A DNA stretch of 64,000 bases from Conexibacter sp. CPCC 206217 (lineage in GTDB: Bacteria; Actinomycetota; Thermoleophilia; Solirubrobacterales; Solirubrobacteraceae), in contig NZ_JAUTDO010000002.1 of NCBI RefSeq assembly GCF_030646165.1, positions 558,001 to 622,000 of the forward strand, read 5' to 3'. The number at the start of each line of letters is the position of its first letter. The stretch's first letter is position 1. The notes under the pieces are model-generated. The model was not told where the DNA came from and did not search any database. It saw nothing but the letters and a program-made list of their open reading frames with translations. This document shows, piece by piece, positions 1 through 8,264 of the stretch. The position numbers were made by a program, and so were the translations under genes.

Positions 1-2
1 GC

Positions 3-521
3 TCGTTGAAGGGAGCTGTCGGCCAGTCCCCCGGCAGCCAGCCCGGCCAGCTCACCGAGCCCAACGCGATCGCGACCGACTGCCGCGGCACGTTGTACGT
101 CGCCGATGCCGGCAACCACCGCGTCCAGCGCTTCGGCGCGCCCGGCGCAGCCGCCTGCGGCGACGTGCGCAAGGACAAGCAGGAGCGCCTCGTGATCAGA
201 CTCGCCGGCAAGCGGCAGCTGCGGTTCCGCGAGGCGTTCGCGGTCACCCCCGTCGTCAGCTGCGACCGGCCGTGCAAGGGCACGCTCTCCGGCCGGATCG
301 TCATCAGGGGCCGCAAGGAGCCGATCCTGCTGACGAGTGAGCCGATCGCGCGCGAGTTCCCCGGCCCGGCCGTCAGCAACATCGCTCCGACCGAGCGCGG
401 CACCGACATCGTCGTCGCGGCCCTCGAGCGGCGCCAGCGGATGACCGCCGCCATCAGACTCGTCGTCCGCGACCTCACCGGCCGCAAAGTCGTGCGCACC
501 CGCACCTACGAGCTGAGATGA
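3..521 (+). CDS. NHL-repeat protein, C-terminal end (partial)
   Basis: The reading frame is open to the left edge, so this is the 3' end of a larger gene. Residues near the start contain a clear NHL beta-propeller blade (LTEPNAIA, then GTLYVADAGNHRVQRF), a repeat usually found several times in extracytoplasmic propeller proteins. After the blade comes a domain of about 110 residues rich in Arg and Val that I do not recognise; it has two cysteines (SCDRPCKG) and may be a beta-sandwich tail. The gene ends at TGA 519-521, and the last arginine codon is AGA, as in the other exported proteins here. The upstream blades and any signal peptide lie outside the window. Function unknown, likely exported. 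Confidence 0.7.
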   Translation, partial: SLKGAVGQSPGSQPGQLTEPNAIATDCRGTLYVADAGNHRVQRFGAPGAAACGDVRKDKQERLVIRLAGKRQLRFREAFAVTPVVSCDRPCKGTLSGRIVIRGRKEPILLTSEPIAREFPGPAVSNIAPTERGTDIVVAALERRQRMTAAIRLVVRDLTGRKVVRTRTYELR

Positions 522-558
522 CCCGACCCGCCGCGCGCCGCGCCGCGCTGGGCCAGCC

Positions 559-1560
559 CTACTCCGGAACGTAGCGGCCGAAGCCGCCGCGTGAGAAGAC
601 GAGCGGCTCGCGCTCGGCCGCCGCCTCGAGCCCGATCACGCGGCCGACGACGATCATGTGGTCGCCGGCGCGGTGCTCGGCCTCGATCTCGCAGTCGATC
701 CACGCGACCGCCTCGTCGAGCCCGGGACCGCCGAGGCGTTGGTGGGAGGCGACGTCCGCGAAGCGATCCACGCCGCGCCGGGAGAAGGCGCGGGTCAGGT
801 CGCCGTGGCCGCAGGCCATGACGTTGACGCAGAACCGCCCGGTCGCCTGAATTCGGGGCCACGTGCTCGACGTGGTCGCGGCGCAGAACGCGACCAGCGC
901 CGGTCTCAGCGAGACCGAGCAGAACGAGTTGCACGCCATCCCGACCGGTCCGGCCGCGGTGATCACCGTCACGCCGGTCGGCAGGTGCCCGAGCACCGCC
1001 CGGAACGTCTCGGCGTCCGGTGGCGGAGGCGCAGGCAGCGGCGGAACGTCCGCTGGCGGGGGCGCAGCGCGATCGAGGCGTCCGCCGCCCGCACGCGTCG
1101 CGCGATCGTCCGTCCCGGTGTCGACCACGAGCCCGGCCGCTGCGAGACCGGCGCCGCGCAGCAGCTCGAGCGCCGCCGACACGTCGGACCCGGCCCGCTC
1201 GCCCCGCACGCAGCGCACGTGCCCGGGCGCGAAGAAGTCCGTCGCGGAGGCGTCGCGCCGGGCCAGCGCACGGATCGTGCGCGCACGGTCGTCGAGCGTC
1301 CGCCCCGTCCTGACGCTGAAGGCGTTGACGACCGCGGTCCCGTCGTGCCCGAGCCCAAGCCGCTCGTAGACGTCGGCGCCCACTGCGACGAGCGGCTCCG
1401 CGTCCGGCTCGAGCAGCGTCCCGAGCAGCTCCGGCGTGACCGCCTCGGCCGCGACGACGACGACCTCGCCGACCGTCAGCGGCTGCCCGCGCCGCAGCGC
1501 GCACTGCTGCGCGACACCGTCCGTCGACGGGCGCGTCAGTTGTCCGATCGAGCGCGACAT
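559..1560 (-). CDS. Flavin reductase fused to a degenerate RibB-like domain
   Basis: A 333-residue protein with two domains. Residues about 20-155 resemble 3,4-dihydroxy-2-butanone-4-phosphate synthase (RibB): VVAAEAVTPE, then DDRARTIRALA and the hallmark APGHV match the RibB fold in order. However, the acidic DDEDRENEGD loop and the GHTEA motif that make the RibB active site are missing (PLTVGE and GSDVSA in their place), so this half should be catalytically dead. A Pro/Ala linker (about 165-182) leads to a flavin-reductase-like FMN-binding domain (184-333; GHLPTGVTVIT, CNSFCSVSLRP, GRFCVNV). It probably supplies reduced flavin to the monooxygenase at the head of the operon. Last gene of the operon, starting 2 bp after the FMN reductase stop. 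The dead domain may bind flavin or a phosphorylated ligand; that is inference. Confidence 0.8.
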   Translation of the reverse strand: MSRSIGQLTRPSTDGVAQQCALRRGQPLTVGEVVVVAAEAVTPELLGTLLEPDAEPLVAVGADVYERLGLGHDGTAVVNAFSVRTGRTLDDRARTIRALARRDASATDFFAPGHVRCVRGERAGSDVSAALELLRGAGLAAAGLVVDTGTDDRATRAGGGRLDRAAPPPADVPPLPAPPPPDAETFRAVLGHLPTGVTVITAAGPVGMACNSFCSVSLRPALVAFCAATTSSTWPRIQATGRFCVNVMACGHGDLTRAFSRRGVDRFADVASHQRLGGPGLDEAVAWIDCEIEAEHRAGDHMIVVGRVIGLEAAAEREPLVFSRGGFGRYVPE

Positions 1561-1562
1561 GG

Positions 1563-2123
1563 TCAGAACTGGGGCCGCACGGCGCTCAGGCGCAGGTCGG
1601 CGCCGACGCTCGACGCCAACGCGACCGTCGCCGCTCCGAGGCTGTCCGCGGCGGCGCGAAGTGCCGGATCGACGACGGCTCCGTCCCTGATCTGGTCGGC
1701 ACGGCCGTAGAGGCCGGGCGGGACGGCGTAGGCAGCGAAGAAGCGCGGCAGGATGCCGAGCAGGGCGTCGATGCCGAGGTAGTGATGGTCGGAGCCGCCG
1801 GTCCCCACGACCGCGACCGGCTTGCCCAGCAGCACGCTGTCGAAATCGCCGTGCGGGACGCGCGGCAGCTCGTCGAGGAACTGCTTCAGCACCCCGGTGA
1901 ACGACGAGCGGTACATCGGCGTGCCGAGCACGAAGGCGTCGGCCGCCGCGGCCCGCTCCCGCGCCGCGGCGGCCACCTCGGCCAGGTAGGCGCCGCGGCC
2001 GACGCAGAAGACGTCCGCGGTGGCGCCGTGCGCACGGGCGCCATCGAGCACCTGTCTGACCAGTGTCTGGGTCGTCCCGCCCTCGGCCGAGCCGACGACC
2101 GCGACGATCAGCGGCCCGCTCAT
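1563..2123 (-). CDS. NAD(P)H-dependent FMN reductase
   Basis: A 186-residue flavodoxin-fold protein of the NADPH-dependent FMN reductase family (SsuE/MsuE type). It begins with the nucleotide-binding loop VGSAEGGTTQTL and carries the family motif LGTPMYRSSFTGVLKQFLDEL around residues 78-98, then VAVVGTGGSDHHYLGIDALL, the segment that shapes the FMN site. In sulfur operons such enzymes hand FMNH2 to two-component monooxygenases. The ATG overlaps the permease stop (ATGA, 2120-2123), so it is translationally coupled to the transporter. Together with the next gene the operon carries two different flavin-reducing proteins. Substrate specificity (FMN versus FAD) is inferred from the family only. 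Confidence 0.87.
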   Translation of the reverse strand: MSGPLIVAVVGSAEGGTTQTLVRQVLDGARAHGATADVFCVGRGAYLAEVAAAARERAAAADAFVLGTPMYRSSFTGVLKQFLDELPRVPHGDFDSVLLGKPVAVVGTGGSDHHYLGIDALLGILPRFFAAYAVPPGLYGRADQIRDGAVVDPALRAAADSLGAATVALASSVGADLRLSAVRPQF

Positions 2124-3169
2124 GTCGACGCTCCCTGCACCGGCACGGCGAGCTCGCGCGGCTCCTCTTCGACGGCGACCAACGCTCTTCGGCGCCGCCG
2201 GCCGAACTGCCGCCGCACGAAGCCGGTCGACGCGGCCAGCACGAAGACGACGCCCACGACGACCTGTTGCAGATCGTCGTTGACACCCATCAGGTCGAGC
2301 CCGTTGGTGAGCACCGAGATCAGCAGCACGCCCCAGGCCGTGCGCACGACGGAGCCCTTGCCGCCGAACACGTCGGTCCCGCCGACGACGACCGCCGCGA
2401 TCGCCGTCAGCGCGAGCAGACCGCCCGCGGTCGGCTGGCCGGACTGCACGCGGGCCGTCAGCACGACGCCGCCGAGGCCGGCCATCACGCCGCTCAGCAT
2501 GAAGACGAGGAAGCGCACGCGGGCGACGGGCACGGCCGCCAGCCGGGCGGCCTCGCGGTTGCCGCCGATCGCGAACACGCGCAGGCCGAAGCGCGTCTGG
2601 GTCTGCAGCGCGAACAGCAGCAGGAAGACGACGACGGTGAGCCAGATCAGCCAGTTGACGCCGAGGAAGGTGCCGGTCGCCAGCGTCCCGACGCCGGGCG
2701 GCAGCGGCGCGATCACGGTTCCGTCGGTCGCCGCGAGCGCGATCCCCTGCGCCGTCACCATCGTGCCCAGCGTCGCCATGAACGACGGCACCTGCAGGAC
2801 CGTGACGATGAAGCCGTTGACCGCGCCGACGACGGCGCCGACACCGACGCCCGCGGCGAAACCGATCAGGACGGAGGTGTCGCGCATCACGTACGCCGCG
2901 ACGACGCTGCTAAGCGCGACGACGGCGCCGACCGACAGGTCGAGCTCGCCGGTCAGGATCACGAACGTCATCCCGAACGACACGAGCGCCAGGACCGAGC
3001 CCTGCAGCAGGATGTTTCTGATGTTGATCGAGTCGAGGAAGTACTGGTTGGTGATCGACAGGTAGACGACCATCAGCAGCAGCACGATGGGGACGAACAG
3101 CAGGTCAAACCAGCCGTCGACCCGCGAGCGCTCCAGCAGCCGGTCGCGTGTGTCGCTCAGGGCGCTCAT
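2120..3169 (-). CDS. ABC transporter permease, monosaccharide (RbsC) family
   Basis: A 349-residue inner-membrane permease of the BPD_transp_2 class. About ten hydrophobic segments are visible; the diagnostic stretch FGMTFVILTGELDLSVG lies near residue 70, and the cytoplasmic loop that contacts the ATPase contains TRFGLRVFAIGGNREAARLA. A charged C-terminal tail (RRQFGRRRRR) follows the last helix. It overlaps the ATPase gene by four bases and pairs with the lipoprotein and ATPase upstream. The family normally carries sugars, autoinducer-2 or nucleosides, yet here it sits inside what looks like an organosulfur operon, so the substrate cannot be assumed to be a sugar. Confidence 0.9.
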   Translation of the reverse strand: MSALSDTRDRLLERSRVDGWFDLLFVPIVLLLMVVYLSITNQYFLDSINIRNILLQGSVLALVSFGMTFVILTGELDLSVGAVVALSSVVAAYVMRDTSVLIGFAAGVGVGAVVGAVNGFIVTVLQVPSFMATLGTMVTAQGIALAATDGTVIAPLPPGVGTLATGTFLGVNWLIWLTVVVFLLLFALQTQTRFGLRVFAIGGNREAARLAAVPVARVRFLVFMLSGVMAGLGGVVLTARVQSGQPTAGGLLALTAIAAVVVGGTDVFGGKGSVVRTAWGVLLISVLTNGLDLMGVNDDLQQVVVGVVFVLAASTGFVRRQFGRRRRRALVAVEEEPRELAVPVQGAST

Positions 3170-4674
3170 GCAGCCTCCTTCACGCCGAGCATGGTGAGGT
3201 CGAAATGGGACAGCTCGTCGGCGGGGCCCAGCGACGCGAGCATGCCGTGACGCATGACGCCGACCCGATCGCAGAGGTCGAGCACCTCGTCGACGTCCGT
3301 CGAGGCGACGAGCACCGCTCCGCCGCGCTCGGCGTGCGCGCGCAGCAGCGCGTGGATCTGTGCCTTGCCGCCGACGTCGACGCCGTGGGTCGGCTCGTCG
3401 ATCGCCAGCACGCGCGGGCTCGCCGCAAGCCGGCGGGCGAGCAGCACCTTCTGCTGGTTGCCGCCCGACAACGAGCGCACGGGCGCGTGGATCGACGGGA
3501 GGCGGATGTCGAACTCGTCGCGGAAGCGGCGCGCTTGCGCGTCGATCCGCGGCCGGTCCAGCAACGGCCCGCGCGAGGTCCGCTCCAGCGACGCGAGCGC
3601 GATGTTGTCCGCCACGCTCAGCTCCATCACGAGCCCGGCGCCCTTGCGATCCTCCGCGACGTAGCCGACGCCGGCGCGTTGCGCGTCGATCGGCGTCCGG
3701 ATTCGCGCCGCGCGGCCGTCGACCTCGATCGCGCCGCTCGCCGGCACCGCGCCGCCGACCATCGCCAGCAGCTGCGCGGCCCCGCAGCCGAGCAGCCCCG
3801 TCAGCCCGACGATCTCACCCTCGCGCACGTCGAGGTCGAGCGCCGGCGCGGTCGCCGAGATGCGCGTCCCGCGCATGCTCAGGACGGGCCGGCGGTCGCT
3901 GCCCGGTCGCGTGCGGGAAGCGCGCCCGCTGGTCCGCTGCGCCTTCGGTCCGGCGATCAGGCGGCCGAGCTCGTCCGCGTCGACGGTCTCGGCCGCCAGC
4001 GTCGCGATCCGGTGGCCGTCGCGCAGTACCGTCACCTCGTCGCTGACGCGGATGATCTCGTCGAGGCGGTGGCTGACGAGCGCCACGCCCGTGCCGCCGT
4101 CGCGCAGCTGCTCGATCAGCGCGAGCACCCGCGCCGCGGCGGCCGGCTCCAGCGAGGCGGTCGGCTCGTCGAGGATCAGGAAGCGCGGCCGCACGACCAT
4201 CGCCCGCGCGATCTCGACGAACTTGCGCTCGACGGCGTCGAGCGTGCGCACGAGCCGTCCCGGCGGGATCTCGATGCCGAGCCCGTCGAGCAGCCCGCCG
4301 ACGATCGCGTCGACCCTGCGGCGGTCGACCCGCCGGGCGATGCCGCGCCGCGGCAGCGTGTGCCCCAGCGCGTAGACGTTCTCGGCCACGCTGAGGTCGC
4401 CGATCAGGTTGTAGTCCTGATGCACCACCGCGATCCCGGCCCGTCCCGCGTCGGCGGGGCCGCCGAACGAAACCTCCTCGCCGTCGATCCGCAGGCGGCC
4501 GTCGCTGGGGGTCAACGCGCCGGTCATGATCTTCAGCAGCGTGCTCTTGCCGGAGCCGTTCTCGCCGACGAGCGCGGCGACGCGCCCACACTCGAGCACG
4601 AAGCCGACGTCGTGGAGCACCACCGCCGAGCCGTAGGCGTGGACGAGATGCTCGGCGGCGAAGCGCCCGCTCAT
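3166..4674 (-). CDS. ABC transporter ATPase, double-domain sugar type (RbsA/MglA)
   Basis: A 502-residue protein with two tandem nucleotide-binding domains. Domain 1 has Walker A GENGSGKST near residue 38 and Walker B LILDEPTASL. Domain 2 has the degenerate Walker A usual for this family (GLLGCGAAQLL), a good signature LSGGNQQK and Walker B LAIDEPTHGVD. I chose ATG at 4674, four bases overlapping the binding-protein stop, instead of longer in-frame starts, because homology to the family begins right there (AEHLVHAYGSAVVL). It energises the permease encoded by the next gene. I find no in-frame AGA arginine codon here, in sharp contrast with the neighbouring lipoprotein. Confidence 0.92.
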   Translation of the reverse strand: MSGRFAAEHLVHAYGSAVVLHDVGFVLECGRVAALVGENGSGKSTLLKIMTGALTPSDGRLRIDGEEVSFGGPADAGRAGIAVVHQDYNLIGDLSVAENVYALGHTLPRRGIARRVDRRRVDAIVGGLLDGLGIEIPPGRLVRTLDAVERKFVEIARAMVVRPRFLILDEPTASLEPAAAARVLALIEQLRDGGTGVALVSHRLDEIIRVSDEVTVLRDGHRIATLAAETVDADELGRLIAGPKAQRTSGRASRTRPGSDRRPVLSMRGTRISATAPALDLDVREGEIVGLTGLLGCGAAQLLAMVGGAVPASGAIEVDGRAARIRTPIDAQRAGVGYVAEDRKGAGLVMELSVADNIALASLERTSRGPLLDRPRIDAQARRFRDEFDIRLPSIHAPVRSLSGGNQQKVLLARRLAASPRVLAIDEPTHGVDVGGKAQIHALLRAHAERGGAVLVASTDVDEVLDLCDRVGVMRHGMLASLGPADELSHFDLTMLGVKEAA

Positions 4675-5696
4675 GATCCGCACTCGTCGTCCGGCAGCCC
4701 GAGCACCTCGTCGACGTTTCTGCTCGTCACCGGCAGCTGCTTGACCGGCACCTCCTTCGGCGGCGTCTCGCCTCTGAGGTGAGCCTCGAGCTGGTCGGCG
4801 GCCAGCCGGCCAGCCGCGAAGCTGCACGAGCTGGTCGTGTACGTCAGGTCGCCTCTTCTGATCAGGTCGACGGCGGCGGGACTGGCGTCCGAGCTGACCG
4901 TGACGATCGCTCTCGGATCGATGCCGCGGTCTCTGATCGCCTGGATGCCGCCGACGGCCTGGTCGTCGTTGTTGAAGTAGATCGCGTCGAGTCTGCCGCC
5001 GGTGCGTTGCAGCAGGTTCTCCGTCGCCTTCAAGCCGGCGTCCGGGCTCCAGTCGTTGTTGCCCGCGTCGAACAGCTCGATCCCCGGGCTCTTGGCGAAC
5101 TCGGCCTTCAGTCCGGTCGCCTGGCCCTCGGCGAAGTTCGCTCCGCGCGGGCCGCCGATCACGCCCACGCGGCCTCTGCCGTCGAGCGCCTTGGCGACGA
5201 ACGCGGCCTTCTGGCGCCCGATCGACTCGGGCGTGTAGGAGACGAAGCTGAGCACGTCTGCCGGGTCGGAGAGGTTGCTGCCCATCGTGATCACCTGCAC
5301 GCCCTGCTGTCTGGCCTGCGCGATCACCGGCGTCAACGCCGCGGGGTTGATCGGGATCAGGAAGATCGCCGACGGGCGCTTGGTGAGCGCGTTCTGGATC
5401 TGCTGCACCTGGGTCTCGGGCGTGTTGTCGCCGTAGGCGTTGTCGATCACCTTCCAGCCTCTGCTGTCGGCGTAGTCGACGATCCCCTCCGCACGGCGTG
5501 TGAACGCGCGCACGCCCTTGGCGAACTGGTTGATGTAGATCGACGTGTCGTCCCCGCCCCCGCCCCCGTCAGCGGAGGCGCCGGCGGTCGACGACGAGGA
5601 GCCGCCGCCAGAGTCGCTGCTGCCGCAGCCGGCGACGAGCGCGGCGACGAGCAGCAGGAGGAGCAGGGCGGCGCGGGCTACTGGCGTTCTTCGCAT
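4671..5696 (-). CDS. Periplasmic sugar-type binding lipoprotein of ABC importer
   Basis: A 341-residue exported solute-binding protein of the Peripla_BP_4 (ribose/galactose-binding) class. The signal peptide ends in a lipobox (LVAGC, Cys 24), followed by a Ser/Gly-rich tether to about residue 48. The mature part starts with a FAKGVRAFTRRAEGIVDYAD helix region and contains the family motifs AIFLIPINPAAL, IGGPRGANFAEGQATGLKAEF and AIYFNNDDQAVGGIQAI. It is expected to sit on the outer face of the membrane and deliver ligand to the two following genes' products. Eleven of its 23 arginines are AGA by my count. It begins 45 bp after the desulfinase-like gene. The ligand is unknown; context suggests a sulfur-containing or sulfonated compound. 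Confidence 0.9.
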   Translation of the reverse strand: MRRTPVARAALLLLLLVAALVAGCGSSDSGGGSSSSTAGASADGGGGGDDTSIYINQFAKGVRAFTRRAEGIVDYADSRGWKVIDNAYGDNTPETQVQQIQNALTKRPSAIFLIPINPAALTPVIAQARQQGVQVITMGSNLSDPADVLSFVSYTPESIGRQKAAFVAKALDGRGRVGVIGGPRGANFAEGQATGLKAEFAKSPGIELFDAGNNDWSPDAGLKATENLLQRTGGRLDAIYFNNDDQAVGGIQAIRDRGIDPRAIVTVSSDASPAAVDLIRRGDLTYTTSSCSFAAGRLAADQLEAHLRGETPPKEVPVKQLPVTSRNVDEVLGLPDDECGS

Positions 5697-5741
5697 CGGG
5701 CGACGTTCCTTTGGCTGGTGAGGGGAGAGCGAAGCGGTCGG

Positions 5742-6797
5742 TCAGGCCGTGATCTGGCGGCGCTCGGCGAGGCGGGCGCGCGCCGCGGCCAGCGGCGCCG
5801 GGTCGATCAGCGCGTCGACGTCGACGGCTCTGTCGAGGAACCCGATCTTCAGCAGGTGCTCTGCCTGCGAGCGCAGCGCCGCGAGCGTGAAGTCGTCGAT
5901 TCTGAGGTCGAGCCGGAGGTGGACGTCCGCGCCCCAGGCCGCGTCGACGAACTCCTCGGCGATGCCCGACTCGGCCGCGATGTTGCGCTTCGTCTCCGTC
6001 TCGTTCTCCGCCGCCCACTCCGCGGTCTCCAGCACCCGCACGAGAAAGCGCTCGACGATCTCGGGGCTGCGGTCCAGCAGCGGCCCGCTGACCGACATCA
6101 CGAGCGGTACGAGGTTGTTGTACGGCTGTTCGAGGTCGCCGGCGTTGCCGATCGCGCGCAGCCGCAGGGTCGCGGCGAGGCTGGCGCCGATCGCCGCCTC
6201 GCTGGCGACGGCGTCGACCTCCCCGCGCGCGAGCGCGAGCGCCTCGGCGTTCTGGTGGCCGGCGTTCGCGTAGGCGCCCCACAGCGCGCCCCGCTGCGTC
6301 GGGTTCGGCTTCGCGTCGTCGAGCGCCGAGCGCTCGACCTCGACGTCGACGAGCTCGACGTCGTCGAACGTCAGCCCGGCGGTCGCGAGCACCTGCTCGT
6401 ACGTCCGCATGCAGGTCCCGTACCAGAAGTCGACGAGGTCGTTCGGACGCCGCGGGACGGACAGCCGCTTGCCGCGCAGGTCCGCGGCCGTTCTGACGTC
6501 CGACTCCGGCAGGACGTAGACGGGCTGGCTCGTGTACGTCCACGACAGCCCGAGGAAGCGGTGGTCGACGCCCTTGGAGGCGGCGATCAGCGGCGGCGTG
6601 TTGCCGCCCTGGCGGAACAGGTCGGTCGCTACCTGCATGTAGTGGGCGCTGCGCACGGCGGGGTCGGGCGAGGAGCCGAGCGAGCGCACGACGATGCCGT
6701 CGGGCTCGAACTCGTCGTCGATCGCTCCCAGTTGGATCGCCAGTCCCGCGGCGCTCGGAACCGGGCAACGGCTGTACCAGATGGTGTCGTGGCTCAT
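5742..6797 (-). CDS. DszB-like sulfinate desulfinase (SsuA-fold, cytoplasmic)
   Basis: A 351-residue protein with the fold of sulfonate/taurine-binding proteins but no signal peptide. Its start, WYSRCPVPSA, matches the region around the nucleophile of 2'-hydroxybiphenyl-2-sulfinate desulfinase DszB (YSNCPVPNA as I recall it). DszB uses Cys27, His60 and Arg70. Here Cys11, His52 (SAHYM) and Arg62 (LFRQGGNTPPL) lie at corresponding places, and the His-to-Arg spacing of ten residues is identical. The C-terminal third also resembles DszB (ERFL...AEWAAENET, WGADVHLRLDL). The predicted reaction is hydrolysis of an organosulfinate to sulfite. It follows the SfnG-like monooxygenase by 60 bp. An automated annotation would likely call it an ABC substrate-binding protein; the missing export signal and conserved triad argue against that. 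Confidence 0.72.
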   Translation of the reverse strand: MSHDTIWYSRCPVPSAAGLAIQLGAIDDEFEPDGIVVRSLGSSPDPAVRSAHYMQVATDLFRQGGNTPPLIAASKGVDHRFLGLSWTYTSQPVYVLPESDVRTAADLRGKRLSVPRRPNDLVDFWYGTCMRTYEQVLATAGLTFDDVELVDVEVERSALDDAKPNPTQRGALWGAYANAGHQNAEALALARGEVDAVASEAAIGASLAATLRLRAIGNAGDLEQPYNNLVPLVMSVSGPLLDRSPEIVERFLVRVLETAEWAAENETETKRNIAAESGIAEEFVDAAWGADVHLRLDLRIDDFTLAALRSQAEHLLKIGFLDRAVDVDALIDPAPLAAARARLAERRQITA

Positions 6798-6857
6798 GGC
6801 GGGTCGTTCCTCGTTCTGACTTGGAGATGGATCTGACGGCTGCGGGCGCGGGCGGCG

Positions 6858-7943
6858 CTACGCGCGCACGGGCGAGGAGCGTCGGACCCGCGGGATCACG
6901 TGCTCGGCGAAGCGGCGCATCTCGTCCTCGAACGGCTGGAACTGGAGCATGAAGAGCTCGATCCCGAGCTCGTGGAAGGCGCGGATCCGCTCGGCGACGA
7001 CGTCGTAGCTGCCGACCAGGCCGGCCGCGGTCCCGCCATTGGAGCCGATGTGCGGGTACTTCGCGTAGGTCTGGATCATCTGCACCTTCGCGTCGACCTG
7101 CTGGGCCAGCCACGCCTCCTCGGCCGCGTCGGACTTGTTGATCTCCCACGCGTAGCGGTGCGCCTCCTCGGCCTCCTCCTCGGTCTCGCGCGCGATCACG
7201 AAGGCGGACAGCCCGAACTGGACGGGCGGGCCGACGCGCGGGCGGGCGCGCACGTCGGCGATCAGATCGGCGACGCGCTCGATCGGCTGGCCGTTCATGA
7301 ACCACGTGTCGCACGTGTCCGCCACCAGCGCGCGGGCCGGCGGCGACTCGCCGCCGGCGTAGATCGTCGGGCGCTCGCGCCAGCGCGACGCCGGCCGCGG
7401 CTGGTAGTCGTCGGCCTTGAACCAGCGCCCCTCGAAGCGCGTCGGGCGCCCGGCGAGCAGCTCGCGCACGATCGTGATCCATTCGCGACCGTAGTCGTAG
7501 CGCTGGTCGTGCTCGTAGAACTCGAGCCCGAGGCGTCTGGCCTCGGTCGCGAACCAGCCGTTGACGAAGTTGATCGCGAAGCGGCCCTTGCTGATCTCCT
7601 CGATCTGCAGCGCCATCTTCGCCGCGACCGCGGGCGGGTAGGCGTACGGCTTGATCGCCGCGATGATCTCGATTCTGGAGGTCAACGCCGCCAGCGCGGC
7701 CGCCAGCGACCACGCCTCTCCCTGGTCGTACTCCTCCCCCCACGGGCTGATGAAGAGCTGCGCGATCAGCGTCGAGTCGAACCCCAGCTCCTCCGCCAGC
7801 AGGACCTGCGCCCTGATCCGCTCCCAGCTCGCGTCATGTGGATCCTCCGGATGGTGGGGCGAGCCGAAGGCCCCTTCCTCGAGCGCCCACACACCAAAAC
7901 GGGGGGCGCTCTCACTCACGTCGAAAGAGTCGGTGCTGGACAT
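6858..7943 (-). CDS. SfnG-like FMNH2-dependent sulfone monooxygenase (LLM class)
   Basis: A 361-residue luciferase-like (TIM-barrel) monooxygenase. The stretch PPAVAAKMALQIEEISKGRF, then NFVNGWFATEARRLG and EHDQRYDYGREWI, is typical of the SfnG/SsuD branch, and a late FVIARETEEEAEE matches SfnG-type dimethyl-sulfone monooxygenases. Such enzymes use FMNH2 from a separate reductase plus O2 to break a C-S bond; SfnG yields methanesulfinate. It is the first gene of the operon, with a GGAAG ribosome site before ATG 7943, and it is followed by the desulfinase-like gene, echoing the DszA-DszB order of the 4S desulfurisation pathway. The true substrate (sulfone or sulfonate) cannot be read from sequence. 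Confidence 0.85.
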   Translation of the reverse strand: MSSTDSFDVSESAPRFGVWALEEGAFGSPHHPEDPHDASWERIRAQVLLAEELGFDSTLIAQLFISPWGEEYDQGEAWSLAAALAALTSRIEIIAAIKPYAYPPAVAAKMALQIEEISKGRFAINFVNGWFATEARRLGLEFYEHDQRYDYGREWITIVRELLAGRPTRFEGRWFKADDYQPRPASRWRERPTIYAGGESPPARALVADTCDTWFMNGQPIERVADLIADVRARPRVGPPVQFGLSAFVIARETEEEAEEAHRYAWEINKSDAAEEAWLAQQVDAKVQMIQTYAKYPHIGSNGGTAAGLVGSYDVVAERIRAFHELGIELFMLQFQPFEDEMRRFAEHVIPRVRRSSPVRA

Positions 7944-8264
7944 GGGTCACTTCCGTCGTTGATTGGTGAATGCGGTTCAAGTGCTGTGCGTCACCCTTAG
8001 GCGGTAGTTGATTGTCTAGGTGACACGCCCGAGCACCGCAACGGCATTAATCATTCACGAGATCCGCCCCGGTTCCAGTCGCATCCCTACGCATCCCTTT
8101 CCAATCTGGAAACCGTACTATCCCGATGTACAAGGAACCTAGGCCGCTCGTCCGGGTGACATCACACGTGGTGTGCGCAACACTATTAATCACGAATTCC
8201 ATGCTGGAAATATTCACTGCCGAATGCGACTGGAATCCCAGCGCATTGCAAGCACTATTGGTGC
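7944..8264. promoter_or_regulatory. Divergent regulatory region with palindromes (321 bp)
   Basis: Relatively A/T-rich region between the divergent sulfur operon and the TDT exporter. It holds two related dyads: TTTCCA-ATC-TGGAAA at 8098-8112 and TTCCA-TGC-TGGAA at 8197-8209. Outside them is a perfect 12-bp inverted pair, TTCCAGTCGCAT at 8073-8084 and its complement at 8224-8235. There is also CACAC-GTG-GTGTG at 8163-8175 and two ATTAATCA copies (near 8046 and 8185). The 15-bp dyad fits the T-N11-A form of LysR-family boxes, and a LysR gene lies just downstream of the exporter. Which palindrome is the operator is inference. Confidence 0.6.

Noticed and set aside
4779..6836. Plus-strand open frame of 685 codons over the binding protein and desulfinase genes
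   Set aside because: It is a shadow on the opposite strand caused by high GC; the protein is Arg/Ala/Val-rich without domain sense and covers three well-supported minus-strand features.
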